A model generated the notes under the pieces. That model had not been told where the DNA came from and made no database searches. It worked only from the letters and a program-made list of their open reading frames with translations. A stretch of 64,000 bases of DNA from Anaerolineae bacterium (lineage in GTDB: Bacteria; Chloroflexota; Anaerolineae; Promineifilales; Promineifilaceae): assembly GCA_007123775.1 (NCBI GenBank), contig SLGK01000088.1:20286-84285 (forward strand). Reading direction: 5' to 3'. A program made the position numbers and the translations under genes. This document shows positions 43,161 through 52,353 of this stretch, piece after piece; positions within the stretch are counted from its first letter, which is position 1; the number at the start of each line of letters is the position of its first letter.

Positions 43161-43189
43161 ATAGTAGCGTACAGGTAGGAGACGGTCAA
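43161..43189 (-). promoter_or_regulatory. Promoter of the MalT/SARP regulator gene
   Basis: On the minus strand TTGACC (43189-43184) and TACTAT (43166-43161) are 17 bases apart, about 60 bases before the ATG at 43101. This is a good sigma70-type match. Confidence 0.6.
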
Positions 43190-43361
43190 GAGAACGGATT
43201 ATTAAGAGTATGGCATGTTGGGTGGTGGCTCTGCCATGTCGGCAAACTCTATCAGGTCTGTATCCTACCGTGGCAAACTTGTTTTTAGTGGCTACCATGG
43301 GGTATCCTGGGGAAAGGTAACAGGACACATAACAGTTCATGTATGAAGCAAGGAGTTGACT

Positions 43362-43760
43362 ATGAGCCAGACCATCCCCCCATCCCATTATGATTTGCTC
43401 GACGAGCCGGTTGTCGTCATGCTGGCTACCGTCATGCCCGATGGCCAGCCGCAGGTGACGCCGGTCTGGTGTGACCGGCATGAGAACCAGATATGGGTCA
43501 ATTCGGCCGCCGGCCGTCAAAAAGACCGCAACATGCGTCACAATGACCGCGTGACCGTTGCCATTTTAGATCCCCAAAATCCCTACCGCTACCTGGAAGT
43601 GCGCGGCCGGGTGGTGGAAATTGTGGAGGGCCAGCCTGCCTTCGATCACATCCACAAGCTGGCCCATGATTATTTTGGACGGCCGTTTACCTTCAACAGT
43701 CCCGATGAGCAGCGCGTAATCTACAAGATCGAGCCGGTCCACGTCAACGCGGGTGGGTAG
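43362..43760 (+). CDS. PPOX-class flavin/F420-dependent oxidoreductase
   Basis: A 132-residue split-barrel flavoprotein of the pyridoxamine-phosphate-oxidase-like family. VVVMLATVMPDGQPQVTPVW is the first strand pair and GRQKDRNMRHNDRVTVAILD the FMN/F420-binding region; YRYLEVRGRVVEI follows. It probably reduces or oxidises a small substrate with F420 or FMN. AGGAG at 43351 sits six bases from ATG 43362. It is divergent from the regulator gene, sharing a 260-base upstream region. Confidence 0.82.
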   Translation: MSQTIPPSHYDLLDEPVVVMLATVMPDGQPQVTPVWCDRHENQIWVNSAAGRQKDRNMRHNDRVTVAILDPQNPYRYLEVRGRVVEIVEGQPAFDHIHKLAHDYFGRPFTFNSPDEQRVIYKIEPVHVNAGG

Positions 43761-43765
43761 ACGGC

Positions 43766-43800
43766 TAAACCTGCGCGGTCTGTGACACCGCGCAGGTTTA
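43766..43800. terminator. Strong hairpin between convergent genes
   Basis: TAAACCTGCGCGGT and ACCGCGCAGGTTTA form a perfect 14-base-pair stem with a seven-base loop (CTGTGAC). It lies just after the PPOX stop and just before the end of the convergent peptidase gene, so it can serve both strands. It is also a compact member of repeat family E. Confidence 0.7.
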
Positions 43801-43812
43801 AAAGACTACGCG

Positions 43813-46800
43813 CTATGGCAGCGCGACACAGTTGCCCGTTCCCTGAATAACGCTGTGGTCGTGGTTGGCCACCAGAATACACATTTGCATGGCCGCCGCC
43901 GGCCGATCGGCCGGACCGTAGCCGGTAAAGGGGCTGGGGCCGGCGTAGACGTACCAGGGACCAGTCCCCGGCACGCCCGCCTGATCGGGCGGCACGGTGT
44001 CGAAGAAGAAGTGGACGTGCTGGCCGGGCATTTCGGGCACGAAGCCGTAGGTCTCGAAAGTCACGGCATAATCATCCCCGCTCAGGCTGATGCCCGTGAT
44101 CTGGGCATAAGGCAGCGTGGGTGGGAAGTTGTTGAGAATGAGCGGCAGGTAGACCATTTCATCCGCTTCTTCGGCCAGGGCGTAGCTGGTAATCAGGGGG
44201 GTATCAACCTGGCAGTGGACCATCTGGCTGCCGCTATCGGTGGTGCAGGTGACGCCACCGCGCTGCCAACGGCCGTTTTGCCAGTAGTAGAGCGTCAACG
44301 AATCAGGATCAATGCCGTTCAGGTCGGCCGGGTTGTAGCTCAGGCTGATGTCGGCCGTTTCATACAGGCGGAAATTACTGACCAGGACGTTGTTTTGATA
44401 GGCGTCCAAATGGAAGGCGCGGCCGGCGTAAGCCAGGTCGCCCCAATTGGGCGGGCTGCTCAACTCGTCGTAGGTAATGACGGTATCGGCAAAGACGGAG
44501 CCGCCGGGAAAGTAAAGCTGGCTGCTGTGGCTGCTGCCCAGATAGCTGATTGTGCCGCTGGTGACGGGCGTAAGCTGTATTTGTGCGTCCACAATCCGTG
44601 TTTCGACCGGGCTGTTATTCTGGCTGCTAAAGCCGCCATCGGCCTCCACGCTGTACTGGTTGTTGACGATGTGGCTGGCGGCGCTGACGGTGAAAGAGAC
44701 AACGGCCGTTTGCCCATAACCACCCAATTCCGCCAGATTCCACTGTACCTCATTGCCCACCAGCGAGCCGCCGCCGAGGTAGGTCGCGCCGCTGGGCAGC
44801 GTATCCCGCACCAGCAGGTTGGTCGCTGTCAGCGCGCCGCTGTTGGCGATGGTCAGGGTATAGGTGATGGGCTGGTTAGCCACGCTGGTAGCTGGAGCCG
44901 TTTTGCTAAGGGACAAATCCGGGTCCGGGCCGCTGCTGATGTAGATGGTATGAATCCCGGCGGCAAAGGCCCCGCAGTTCTCCGCCTGGGCGCCGATGAT
45001 ATATTCCCCGGCCTGGTCAAAGCTGTAGGCGGCGTTGGGGAAGCCCTGGCCGGTGTTAGGTTCGGGTGTCCAGGTATAGGTGATGGGCAGAGAGGCGTTG
45101 ATGGGGGAAATGGCCGTGTTAAACGCATACAAATTGCCCACCTCACCCGTACTGGGACCGCTGATGGTTATGTCGGCGATAGCCACGTCGCACCCTGCGG
45201 GCAGGATGGTAAAGACACCCAGCACGTCCCCATCCTGGGCGTTGGGATCATCGTCGCCGCCGCTCTTGCTGTCCACGCGGAACTCCACGTTATAGGTGCC
45301 GATGGCCGCCGGGCCAAAGGTCAGCGTCGGCGTCATGATTGCCGTCAGCCCCGAACCGGAGAAGCTGCTCTCGGCCAGATTGAGCGAAACCGTATCCGTC
45401 AGCACCAGCGTCACGTTCTCGCCCGGCAGCCCTTCACCCACCACCTCTGCCGAGGCGTTCAGCAGCCGGTAGAAGCTGCCCGCGCCCGGCTGTTCCACCA
45501 CGCGCACCCAGGCGGCAATCTCGCCCGTTTCGTCACGCAGCCGCATATCCATGTACTGCATATCGCGCCAGGTGCCGGTTGTGATTGGGGCCGTCCAGCT
45601 AATGGCAAAGCTCTGGCTGATGCCGGCGCTGACGCTGCTGCCCGATTCAGGGTACATCATCTGGCTCTCGCCCAGGAACGGGTCGTAGATGGGCAGGGCG
45701 CGGCTGTTGGACGTGCCGCCGCCGGGCGTGGGATTGACAACCGTGATCCAGGCGTTGCGCGGCCAGGGCCAGCCGATGTCGCCGCCCAATACGCGGATAT
45801 AAATCAACGTGGGGCTGCTGTAAAATTTAGCCCGCAACTGGCCGTTGATCCGCACCTGCGACTCCGGCATAAAGTTATTGCCGTAGATCGCCACCCAAAA
45901 ATCAGAGCCAAAGAAGCTGCCATAGGTCCAGCCGGGGCTGAGATGGCTGATTTGCGGTACGGGGTTTAGCGGTTCGGCCTCGGTCGAAGTGATTAACTGG
46001 TAGTTGCCGGTGAAATTATTGACGCTGCGGGCGCGAATCTGGTACATACCGTTTTGCGGCAGCAGATAGCCGTTGATGAGGGCGTTGACGCCGCCACCGC
46101 CGTTGTCGTTAAAAGCGAGGCGGAAACCGCTAGGCGAGAACAGCTCCAGGTAGGGGTCATGGCTGCCGCTGGTGCGGTTCATGCGTAAGGTTAGCCGCTG
46201 CCCGGCCGTGCCGAAGTAATAGTAATGGTCCACATCCCCGGCAGGTGAGATAGAGCCGTTGAGCGTCTGATTGGCGCCAATGGTGCGGAAGTCGTCAGCA
46301 TCGCACGTCAGCAAGACGCAGAGGGCGCTCCAGGTGTTCAGTCGTCGCCTGGTGACAACGCCACCGCTGCGCTGGTCGGTAATGTTCGGCCCGGTTGTAC
46401 TCAGGGCGCTGATAATTTGGGGTACGGTGGCGCTGGGCTGTCCCTCTCTAAAGGTGGCGATAGCCCCGGCCACGTGGGGGGCGGCCATCGAAGTGCCGCC
46501 TCTTAGCTGGTAGATTGGCGTCAGATTGGTTGGCACCGGGGCCAGAATGGGCGTACCAGGGGCAATCAAAGTGGTAAAAGGAGAGATGTTGGTGAAACTG
46601 GCCACCTGGTCTGATTTGTCGCTGGCGGCTACGCTGATGGCCGGAGTCAGGCAAGCCGGGGCGGCCATGGCGCTGCGGTAGCCGCTGTTACCGGCGGCAA
46701 TGACGGTGGCTACGTTGACGTTGCGTAGCTGGTTGATGGCAATACGCACACTGTTGAAATTGGCGATATGGTCACAAGGGCCGGTGTGGAAGCCGCCACC

Positions 46801-47727
46801 CAGACTCATGTTGGCCGAGGCCACACTGATGGAAGGATTGGTGACGTGCAATGTCCAGACGCGATCCAACGCCAACGCCTGGTCGGAACTGTAAGACAGG
46901 GTGCAGGGGCTGGTGCGGTTGACGTTTTGGCAGGGCGTGATGCTGCCGCTGTCGCTAAAGCGGCTGAATACCTGGATGGAAATGAGGCGGGCGTCGGGGG
47001 CTACCCGGGCGGCGATACCGGCCACGTGGGTGCCGTGGTCACAGCCGCTGATGCCCTGGGCGCAGTTGAGGCCAGAATTGTTGGCAGTGGAGCTGCTGGC
47101 CCCACCGGGACAGAGGGAGCTGGCCCCCTGGCTGGGTACGTTGCTGGAATAGCAAGCCTCGGAGATGACTTTACCGAAGAGAGCCGGGTGGTTCTTTTGC
47201 ACACCCGTATCCAGAATGGCGACGCTCCAACCGCTGCCGGTGTAGTTGAGAAAATGGTTGTTGTTGGCCCCAATGAGGGGGATGGTGTCGTCCATCAAGG
47301 GCGGCAACGGCACGTCAAGGGCAATCTGGGTCACGCTTTTATCGACAGCCAGCGCTTCCAGGGCGGCTTCATCGGCGATCAGGGCCAGGAAGGGCAGGGT
47401 GTTGTACCGCTTGATCTGGCTGATATTGGCCCCGGCCAGCCGTTGCAAGACGGCATCGGCCGTTTCCGAGATTTCCTGACTAATTTGCTCGATGTGGGCC
47501 GGGCCGGTGCGGCTCAGGTCGCTTTCTTGCCAGGCCGTATGGGCGGGCACGTCGAGCATGATGATGACCGGAATTTCGCCGTATTCTTGCAATTCCTGGC
47601 GCAATTCGTCGGTCAAAAGGGAGGGGCCGGTGGCGGCCAGGGGGGATTGGGTATGGTTGGTGATGAGGATGAGGGCGAAAACGGCCGTTACACCCAGCAC
47701 AAAACGGATAAGTCGAGAAACATTCAT
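43813..47727 (-). CDS. Large secreted subtilisin-like serine peptidase
   Basis: A 1304-residue exported protease. A signal segment (residues 5-32) is followed by an I9-like propeptide (about 38-145). The S8 domain has Asp173 in AILDTG, His231 in DHGTHVAG, the oxyanion Asn in AAGNSG and Ser413 in GGTSMAAPHVAG. Behind it come a pre-peptidase C-terminal domain (GDVDHYYYFGTAGQRLTL), an IPT/TIG-like part, a PKD-like part and a DUF11-like repeat (DLSLSKTAPATSVANQPITY), ending in a new C-terminal domain. It probably degrades or processes proteins at the cell surface. AGGAGG before ATG. Confidence 0.9.
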   Translation of the reverse strand: MNVSRLIRFVLGVTAVFALILITNHTQSPLAATGPSLLTDELRQELQEYGEIPVIIMLDVPAHTAWQESDLSRTGPAHIEQISQEISETADAVLQRLAGANISQIKRYNTLPFLALIADEAALEALAVDKSVTQIALDVPLPPLMDDTIPLIGANNNHFLNYTGSGWSVAILDTGVQKNHPALFGKVISEACYSSNVPSQGASSLCPGGASSSTANNSGLNCAQGISGCDHGTHVAGIAARVAPDARLISIQVFSRFSDSGSITPCQNVNRTSPCTLSYSSDQALALDRVWTLHVTNPSISVASANMSLGGGFHTGPCDHIANFNSVRIAINQLRNVNVATVIAAGNSGYRSAMAAPACLTPAISVAASDKSDQVASFTNISPFTTLIAPGTPILAPVPTNLTPIYQLRGGTSMAAPHVAGAIATFREGQPSATVPQIISALSTTGPNITDQRSGGVVTRRRLNTWSALCVLLTCDADDFRTIGANQTLNGSISPAGDVDHYYYFGTAGQRLTLRMNRTSGSHDPYLELFSPSGFRLAFNDNGGGGVNALINGYLLPQNGMYQIRARSVNNFTGNYQLITSTEAEPLNPVPQISHLSPGWTYGSFFGSDFWVAIYGNNFMPESQVRINGQLRAKFYSSPTLIYIRVLGGDIGWPWPRNAWITVVNPTPGGGTSNSRALPIYDPFLGESQMMYPESGSSVSAGISQSFAISWTAPITTGTWRDMQYMDMRLRDETGEIAAWVRVVEQPGAGSFYRLLNASAEVVGEGLPGENVTLVLTDTVSLNLAESSFSGSGLTAIMTPTLTFGPAAIGTYNVEFRVDSKSGGDDDPNAQDGDVLGVFTILPAGCDVAIADITISGPSTGEVGNLYAFNTAISPINASLPITYTWTPEPNTGQGFPNAAYSFDQAGEYIIGAQAENCGAFAAGIHTIYISSGPDPDLSLSKTAPATSVANQPITYTLTIANSGALTATNLLVRDTLPSGATYLGGGSLVGNEVQWNLAELGGYGQTAVVSFTVSAASHIVNNQYSVEADGGFSSQNNSPVETRIVDAQIQLTPVTSGTISYLGSSHSSQLYFPGGSVFADTVITYDELSSPPNWGDLAYAGRAFHLDAYQNNVLVSNFRLYETADISLSYNPADLNGIDPDSLTLYYWQNGRWQRGGVTCTTDSGSQMVHCQVDTPLITSYALAEEADEMVYLPLILNNFPPTLPYAQITGISLSGDDYAVTFETYGFVPEMPGQHVHFFFDTVPPDQAGVPGTGPWYVYAGPSPFTGYGPADRPAAAMQMCILVANHDHSVIQGTGNCVALP

Positions 47728-47799
47728 GACAAGCCTCCTATGAGAAGTATGAATTATGAATTACGAAGGCTGACGCTCTAACGCCGCCTCCAATTCACG

Positions 47800-48039
47800 T
47801 CACAGGTCTGCTTGCTCTGGCGTATCGGGGTGTGGGGGCTGGCTTTGGCTGGAGGCCGCGTCCAGGTTTGACAACTCACGCAGCAGATAGGGCAGATCGT
47901 CAAACGAGGTGAAGTAATGTACTTGGTCGGCGTTGGCGGTCTGGACCGAACCGCGTAGTTGGCCAGGGGCAGCGTCAGGGGGTGAGCCGCTTTTTTCTAG
48001 CCATACGCGAACGATAAAGGCAAACCTATCCGATGACAT
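47800..48039 (-). CDS. Small conserved protein (paralogue of 39628-39849)
   Basis: A 79-residue protein: FAFIVRVWLEKSG, QLRGSVQTANADQVHYF, TSFDDLPYLLREL. The R-G-x-V-x-x motif and the following F-rich helix match the other small protein near the MalT/SARP gene. GAGAGGAAG precedes the ATG. It lies 72 bases upstream of the subtilase on the same strand and is probably co-transcribed with it. Function unknown. Confidence 0.65.
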   Translation of the reverse strand: MSSDRFAFIVRVWLEKSGSPPDAAPGQLRGSVQTANADQVHYFTSFDDLPYLLRELSNLDAASSQSQPPHPDTPEQADL

Positions 48040-48160
48040 AACTTCCTCTCAAGCGTAGTCAGGGTTTGCACGACTCTGTCGAGAATACCAAAGTCTCCAA
48101 GACTTTTGTACTCTGAATCTAGTATGGGCCATGTGCAGCACCTGATGTTTAATTGAGAGT

Positions 48161-48192
48161 AGTATAAACACCCATTCTCGCATCATTCTCGC
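48161..48192 (-). promoter_or_regulatory. Candidate SARP-type operator and -10 box
   Basis: On the minus strand ATGCGAGAATG occurs twice in tandem (11-base period), followed by a good -10 box TATACT at 48166-48161. Taking the heptamer GCGAGAA (48192-48186 and 48181-48175), the gap between heptamers is four bases and the gap to the -10 box is eight bases. This equals the published SARP layout (TCGAG-type heptamers every 11 bases, the nearest eight bases from the -10). It would control the small gene and the subtilase. Confidence 0.6.
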
Positions 48193-48347
48193 ATGGTTGC
48201 CGATGTTGGGGGTAGTATTGTGACATGGGTCTGAGAACGACTTCAAATCAATATCTTTGACAAGTGTGAAGATTCGTTGGTTCGTATCGCAATCAAGTTT
48301 TACCCGTGCTAAACTTAAGGGAGTTGTGTGGATTTCGCGGGGTTAAT

Positions 48348-48423
48348 TCGTATTCCGCGTTGCGTATTGCGTGTTACGTAGCCCGCACCGGTTACGAAAT
48401 AGGCAACAAGCAATACGTGATAC
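48348..48423. repeat. Intergenic repeat, family A
   Basis: CGTATTCCGCGTTGCGTATTG on the left, CAACAAGCAATACGTGATAC on the right, inverted with mismatches. Located upstream of hemH. Confidence 0.65.
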
Positions 48424-48469
48424 CCAAACAGCCTTAATTTAATAGTAATAGCGAGATGAACTGAACAAC

Positions 48470-49579
48470 ATGACAACCAATCAACCAGTGTTAAAACCCC
48501 CGGCTGACGGTTTTGTTAGCCAATATGACGACAATCACTTTGATGCCATTCTTGTTCTCTCTTTTGGCGGTCCGGAAGGTATGGAGGATGTGATTCCCTT
48601 TCTGGAAAATGTGACCAGAGGTCGTAACATTCCCCGTGAACGGCTGGCCGAAGTGGGTGAGCATTACCGAATGTTTGACGGCGTTAGCCCGCTTAATGCT
48701 CAGAACCGGGCCTTGATTGCCGCCCTGCGTGAGGAATTAGACGCGCACGGCATCGATCTGCCCATTTACTTTGGCAACCGCAACTGGCATCCGCTGCTGA
48801 CCGATACAATGGCCCAAATGATGGCCGATGGCGTCAAGCGGGCGCTGGCATTTTTTACCTCGGCCTATAGCTGCTATTCTGGCTGCCGCCAATATCGGGA
48901 AAATCTGTACGTATCCCAGGAAGAAGTTGGCCCCGATGCGCCAGAGGTACTCAAGCTGCGTATGTTTTACAACCATCCCGGCTTTGTGGAGCCAAACATC
49001 CAGTTTGTGCAAGATGCACTGGCAACCATTCCCGAAGAGCGGCGTGATAAGGCTCAACTGGTCTTTGCCGCCCACAGTATTCCGACCGCTATGGCCAAGC
49101 AGTCACGCTACGAGGCCCAACTGTTAGAAACGGCGCGGCTGGTAGCGGAAGGGGTCGGGATGACCAATTATCGGCTGGTCTACCAGAGCCGCAGCGGTCC
49201 GCCCCACATCCCCTGGCTAGAGCCGGATGTGTGTGATTATATTGAGGAGCTGCATGAGCAAGGAGTGGAGGATGTGATCCTTTCTCCCATCGGCTTTATC
49301 TCGGACCACATGGAGGTGATGTTTGACCTGGATGTGGAGGCAAAGGAAACGGCCGAATCCCTCAACATGAATCTGCTCCGCGTCCCTTCCGTGGGTACGC
49401 ACCCCCAATTCATCAGTATGATTCGAGAGCTAATCCAGGAGCGGCTGCACGGCCAGGAAAAGCGGTTCCTCGGCGATCACGGCCCCAGCCATGATGTCTG
49501 CCCCGTCAATTGCTGCCTGCCCGGCACCGGCCGGCCGAGTCCGTGGCATGGGGGAAGGTCAACAAGACTAAACGACTAG
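48470..49579 (+). CDS. hemH: Ferrochelatase
   Basis: A 369-residue ferrochelatase. LVLSFGGPEGMEDVIPFLENV at the start, TSAYSCYSGCRQYRENL near 128, the catalytic His in FAAHSIPTAM and the Glu in GFISDHMEVMFDLD define the family. It inserts iron into (copro)porphyrin at the membrane surface. Cysteines at SGCRQ and in the C-terminal CPVNCC motif match the pattern of [2Fe-2S]-binding ferrochelatases of actinobacteria, so a cluster is likely. No strong ribosome site. It stands alone on the plus strand, between two minus-strand blocks. Confidence 0.92.
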   Translation: MTTNQPVLKPPADGFVSQYDDNHFDAILVLSFGGPEGMEDVIPFLENVTRGRNIPRERLAEVGEHYRMFDGVSPLNAQNRALIAALREELDAHGIDLPIYFGNRNWHPLLTDTMAQMMADGVKRALAFFTSAYSCYSGCRQYRENLYVSQEEVGPDAPEVLKLRMFYNHPGFVEPNIQFVQDALATIPEERRDKAQLVFAAHSIPTAMAKQSRYEAQLLETARLVAEGVGMTNYRLVYQSRSGPPHIPWLEPDVCDYIEELHEQGVEDVILSPIGFISDHMEVMFDLDVEAKETAESLNMNLLRVPSVGTHPQFISMIRELIQERLHGQEKRFLGDHGPSHDVCPVNCCLPGTGRPSPWHGGRSTRLND

Positions 49580-49591
49580 AAGACCGCTCGA

Positions 49592-51205
49592 CTAAAATGC
49601 CACATCCTGGACTGTTAGCCAGCCCCGGTTGGGGAATAGGCGGGCAATCTGGGGAGCAAAGAGGGGGGTGGCGCTGAGAATATCGGCCGTTTTGCCCGCG
49701 GCGATTATTTCCCCCTGACTGAGAATCGCCACCCGGTCGGCAATTTGGGCTACCAGTTCCACATCATGTGTCACCAGCAGTAGCCCCATGCCCGCTGCCA
49801 GCCAGCGTCGCCAGATGGCCACCAGGTCCTGCTTGGCCGCGTAATCCAGCCCCCGTGTCGGCTCATCCAGCAGCAGCAGCCTGGGATGAGTGATGGTGAC
49901 GGCCCCAAGCGCCACCCGCTGCCGCTGCCCCACCGACAAATCACGCGGATAGGCATCGGTCACCTGGCCCAGCCCCAATTCACCCAACAGACGGTGAACT
50001 CCATTGTGGTTGAGACCGTGGTTGTTGAGCGTGAACTGCAACTCGTCGGCCACCGTATCGGCAAAGAGCAGGTCGTCAGGGTTTTGGGGCAGGTAGCCCA
50101 CCTCGCGGCAGATGTCGGCAACGTGGCGGTTTTGGGTAGAACGGCCGTTTACCCACACCTCTCCCTCCGCTGGCGACAACAAACCGACCATACATTTCAG
50201 CAGCGTACTCTTGCCCGCTCCATTGCGCCCCATGACCGCCACCGCCTCACCTGGGGCCACTTGCAAATCCACCCCCAGCAGCGTTGGGCAGCCGTTATAA
50301 GCAAACGAGACCCCCTTTGCTTCCAGCAAGGGAGACGGAGGACGGAGGACGGAGGACGGAGAGTCTTTTCCGTCTTCCGTCTTCCGTCTTCCGTCTTCAA
50401 GATTTACTGAATACTGACTACTGAACCGCCGTGCCTCCTTCACCGTCAAGGGGAGCGGCTGCCAGCCCAGCTTGCGTCCCAGGTCAGCCACTGGCGGTAG
50501 TTGGGGTATCTGGTCTACTACCTCACGAGCCGCACCATCGACGATAACACGGCCGTTTTCCAAATACAGAATATGGTCCACGTAAGGCAAAATCCGCTCC
50601 AGCCGATGCTCGGCCAGAACGATGGTCAGCCCCAAATCTTCGTTGAGCCGCACCAACGCCCGCAGCACCTCTTCGGCCGATTGAGGGTCTAACTGGCTGG
50701 TTGGTTCGTCCAGCACCAGCAGCGGCGGACGCAGCGCCAGGGCGGAGGCGATAGCTACCCGCTGCCGTTCACCACCGGATAAGGTAGACAACGGCCGTTC
50801 GCGCAGCATCGTCAACTCCAATAGTTCCAGCACCTCTTCCACCTGAATCCGCATCGCCTGGGGCGGAATGGCCTGATTTTCCAGGCCAAACGCGATTTCG
50901 GCTTCCACCTGCTCCACGACGGCTTGCGCTTCCGGGTTCTGTTGTACAAAGCCCACTTGGTGGCTCATGGTGCCTGGCCCGGCGGCTACCACATCCAGCC
51001 CGTTGACGCTAATTTTCCCCTGGACCGTGCCGCCGCTAAAGTGAGGCACCAGCCCATTCAAACAGCGCAGCAGGGTTGATTTGCCCGATCCCGACGCCCC
51101 GGCCAGCAGCACAAAGTCGCCCGCCATAGCCCGCCAGTTGACATCTTGTAACGCAGGCCGCTCGCTTTGCGGATAAGTGTAGGTGAGGTTGGTGATTTTG
51201 ATCAT
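49592..51205 (-). CDS. ECF transporter ATPase, two ATPase domains fused
   Basis: A 537-residue protein with two complete ECF-type ABC ATPases. Domain 1: [44 protein letters not shown]. Domain 2: [43 protein letters not shown]. The linker (about residues 268-298, [13 protein letters not shown] and on) is encoded by a family B intergenic repeat, see the separate entry. It powers EcfT and the S component encoded upstream. ATG 51205 has GGAGTAATC before it. Confidence 0.92.
   Translation of the reverse strand: MIKITNLTYTYPQSERPALQDVNWRAMAGDFVLLAGASGSGKSTLLRCLNGLVPHFSGGTVQGKISVNGLDVVAAGPGTMSHQVGFVQQNPEAQAVVEQVEAEIAFGLENQAIPPQAMRIQVEEVLELLELTMLRERPLSTLSGGERQRVAIASALALRPPLLVLDEPTSQLDPQSAEEVLRALVRLNEDLGLTIVLAEHRLERILPYVDHILYLENGRVIVDGAAREVVDQIPQLPPVADLGRKLGWQPLPLTVKEARRFSSQYSVNLEDGRRKTEDGKDSPSSVLRPPSPLLEAKGVSFAYNGCPTLLGVDLQVAPGEAVAVMGRNGAGKSTLLKCMVGLLSPAEGEVWVNGRSTQNRHVADICREVGYLPQNPDDLLFADTVADELQFTLNNHGLNHNGVHRLLGELGLGQVTDAYPRDLSVGQRQRVALGAVTITHPRLLLLDEPTRGLDYAAKQDLVAIWRRWLAAGMGLLLVTHDVELVAQIADRVAILSQGEIIAAGKTADILSATPLFAPQIARLFPNRGWLTVQDVAF
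50331..50398. repeat. Family B repeat inside a coding region
   Basis: Four tandem GACGGAG-GAC units and the inverted CTTCCGTCTTCCGTCTTCC arm lie in frame within the double-ATPase gene. The translation gives the [11 protein letters not shown] / SSVLRPPSP linker. Both arms are as regular as in the intergenic copies. Confidence 0.85.
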
Positions 51206-51220
51206 GATTACTCCAAGAGT

Positions 51221-51264
51221 ATTGCGTAGTGCGTAGTAAAAGCGGTTACGCACTACGCACTACG
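51221..51264. repeat. Family A repeat at the EcfT/ATPase junction
   Basis: ATTGCGTAGTGCGTAG and CGCACTACGCACTACG are inverted around a 10-base centre. The right arm encodes the last residues and stop of ecfT (VVRSA, TAA). Confidence 0.8.
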
Positions 51265-52253
51265 ATTATTGCCGGGTAAGCCAGGCAGAGCAGCGCCGCT
51301 GCAAATAGCAAATCTAGCGGCGGGATGGTCAGAGATGGATAAGGTGTATAGAAGAGACTGCTGCGGTCGAACCAGGGCAGAAACAGAAGGATGAGGGGGA
51401 TTACGGCCGTAACCACCAGCCCCCCATCCCACTTTGTCCACGGCCGGGGGCGGTAGCGCGTTACCTTGACCTGTTGGCCTGCCTGCCATAGCCAGACGGC
51501 GACCAGCAGCAGTCCCAACGCCAACAAAATCCAGCCCGGCCAGCCCACCCAAAAGCTCCCGGCCCAGCCGCCAAAGGCAAGGGCCAGGGCCAGAAGCAGC
51601 AGTAAGCGCACACGCCAGGGTTGTTCGGTATCGGCCGTGGCTCCGTATCCTCGCGCCACCATTGTTTCGGCCACGATCATGGCCCGTTCCAGGCCGCTGA
51701 TGAGTAGCGGCGTCACGATGGGTCGCCAGTCGCGCCACTGAGCCAGCCGGTTGCCCCGAACTGCCTGCGCCTCGCGGATGCGCTGCACCTGCTGGATGGT
51801 TTCGGGGACGTAGGTGACGGCGATTAAAATGACCACGCCCAAATCACGCAGGGCACGGGGGGTCAGGCGCACCAGGTCAGCCGTGGGCACAATCTCGTTG
51901 AGGGCGGCAAAGATGACCAGGAGCGTCCACAGTACCAGCCCATTGATAGCTCCGTAAACGGCCGCTTCTAACGTCACCGCTCCGCCAATCAAAGGCCAAT
52001 CCGGCAGCGTAAATAGTACCACCGAGCCTATCGGTACAAACAGCGCGTTCAGCAGCGTCGCAAAACCCATAATAAACAGCCCCAACTTTAGCAACGGCAG
52101 CGAGAAGCCCGCATCCGGCCGGCCGCAGATGACAGCTACCAATCGGGCCACCAGCAGCAGTAAAATCAGGTAGAGCGGGTTGCGCGTGGACAAAGCCAGC
52201 ACGGCCGCTGTTGCCAGCCAGATAACCCAGGCGTGGGTGTGCAGGGACTTCAT
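51246..52253 (-). CDS. ecfT: ECF transporter membrane subunit EcfT
   Basis: A 335-residue membrane protein with about six to seven helices. ERAMIVAETMVARGYGATAD near residues 195-214 holds the A-R-G motif that docks on the ATPases. It couples the ATPases to the substrate-binding S component. Its C-terminus, IIVVRSA, is written in repeat DNA. Usual length is about 260, so it is longer at both the N-terminal and C-terminal ends. Confidence 0.88.
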   Translation of the reverse strand: MKSLHTHAWVIWLATAAVLALSTRNPLYLILLLLVARLVAVICGRPDAGFSLPLLKLGLFIMGFATLLNALFVPIGSVVLFTLPDWPLIGGAVTLEAAVYGAINGLVLWTLLVIFAALNEIVPTADLVRLTPRALRDLGVVILIAVTYVPETIQQVQRIREAQAVRGNRLAQWRDWRPIVTPLLISGLERAMIVAETMVARGYGATADTEQPWRVRLLLLLALALAFGGWAGSFWVGWPGWILLALGLLLVAVWLWQAGQQVKVTRYRPRPWTKWDGGLVVTAVIPLILLFLPWFDRSSLFYTPYPSLTIPPLDLLFAAALLCLAYPAIIVVRSA

Positions 52254-52270
52254 CGTATCCTCTCAGACCG

Positions 52271-52337
52271 AGGACGGACGACGGAGGATGGAGAGTATTT
52301 GCACACATTTCCGTCTTCCGTCTTCCGTCTTCGGTCA
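52271..52337. repeat. Intergenic repeat, family B
   Basis: GACCGAGGACGGACGACGGAG on one side, TCCGTCTTCCGTCTTCCGTC on the other; located between the S component and ecfT. Confidence 0.75.
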
Positions 52338-52353
52338 CTGGCAATCATTGTGA

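Larger units (their letters stand above)
48040..48469. other. Divergent intergenic region of 430 bases
   Basis: It separates the small gene/peptidase unit (minus) from hemH (plus). It contains the candidate SARP operator and promoter (48161-48192) and a family A repeat (48348-48423). I see no further gene; the 65-codon minus frame inside it overlaps the promoter and is not believed. Confidence 0.55.

Noticed and set aside
43113..43541. A 142-codon minus-strand frame before the MalT/SARP gene
   Set aside because: It overlaps the PPOX gene and covers the regulator's promoter; no family features.
43855..45969. A 704-codon open frame on the plus strand opposite the subtilase
   Set aside because: It is antisense to a well-supported protease with all catalytic motifs; its composition (Gly/Ala/Val/Arg) is a GC-rich shadow and no domain is seen.
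46768..47781. A second long plus-strand frame opposite the subtilase N-terminus
   Set aside because: Same reason: antisense shadow of the S8 domain with no motif of its own.
48049..48246. A 65-codon minus-strand frame upstream of the small gene
   Set aside because: It contains the promoter and SARP-like direct repeat; no ribosome site and no motif.
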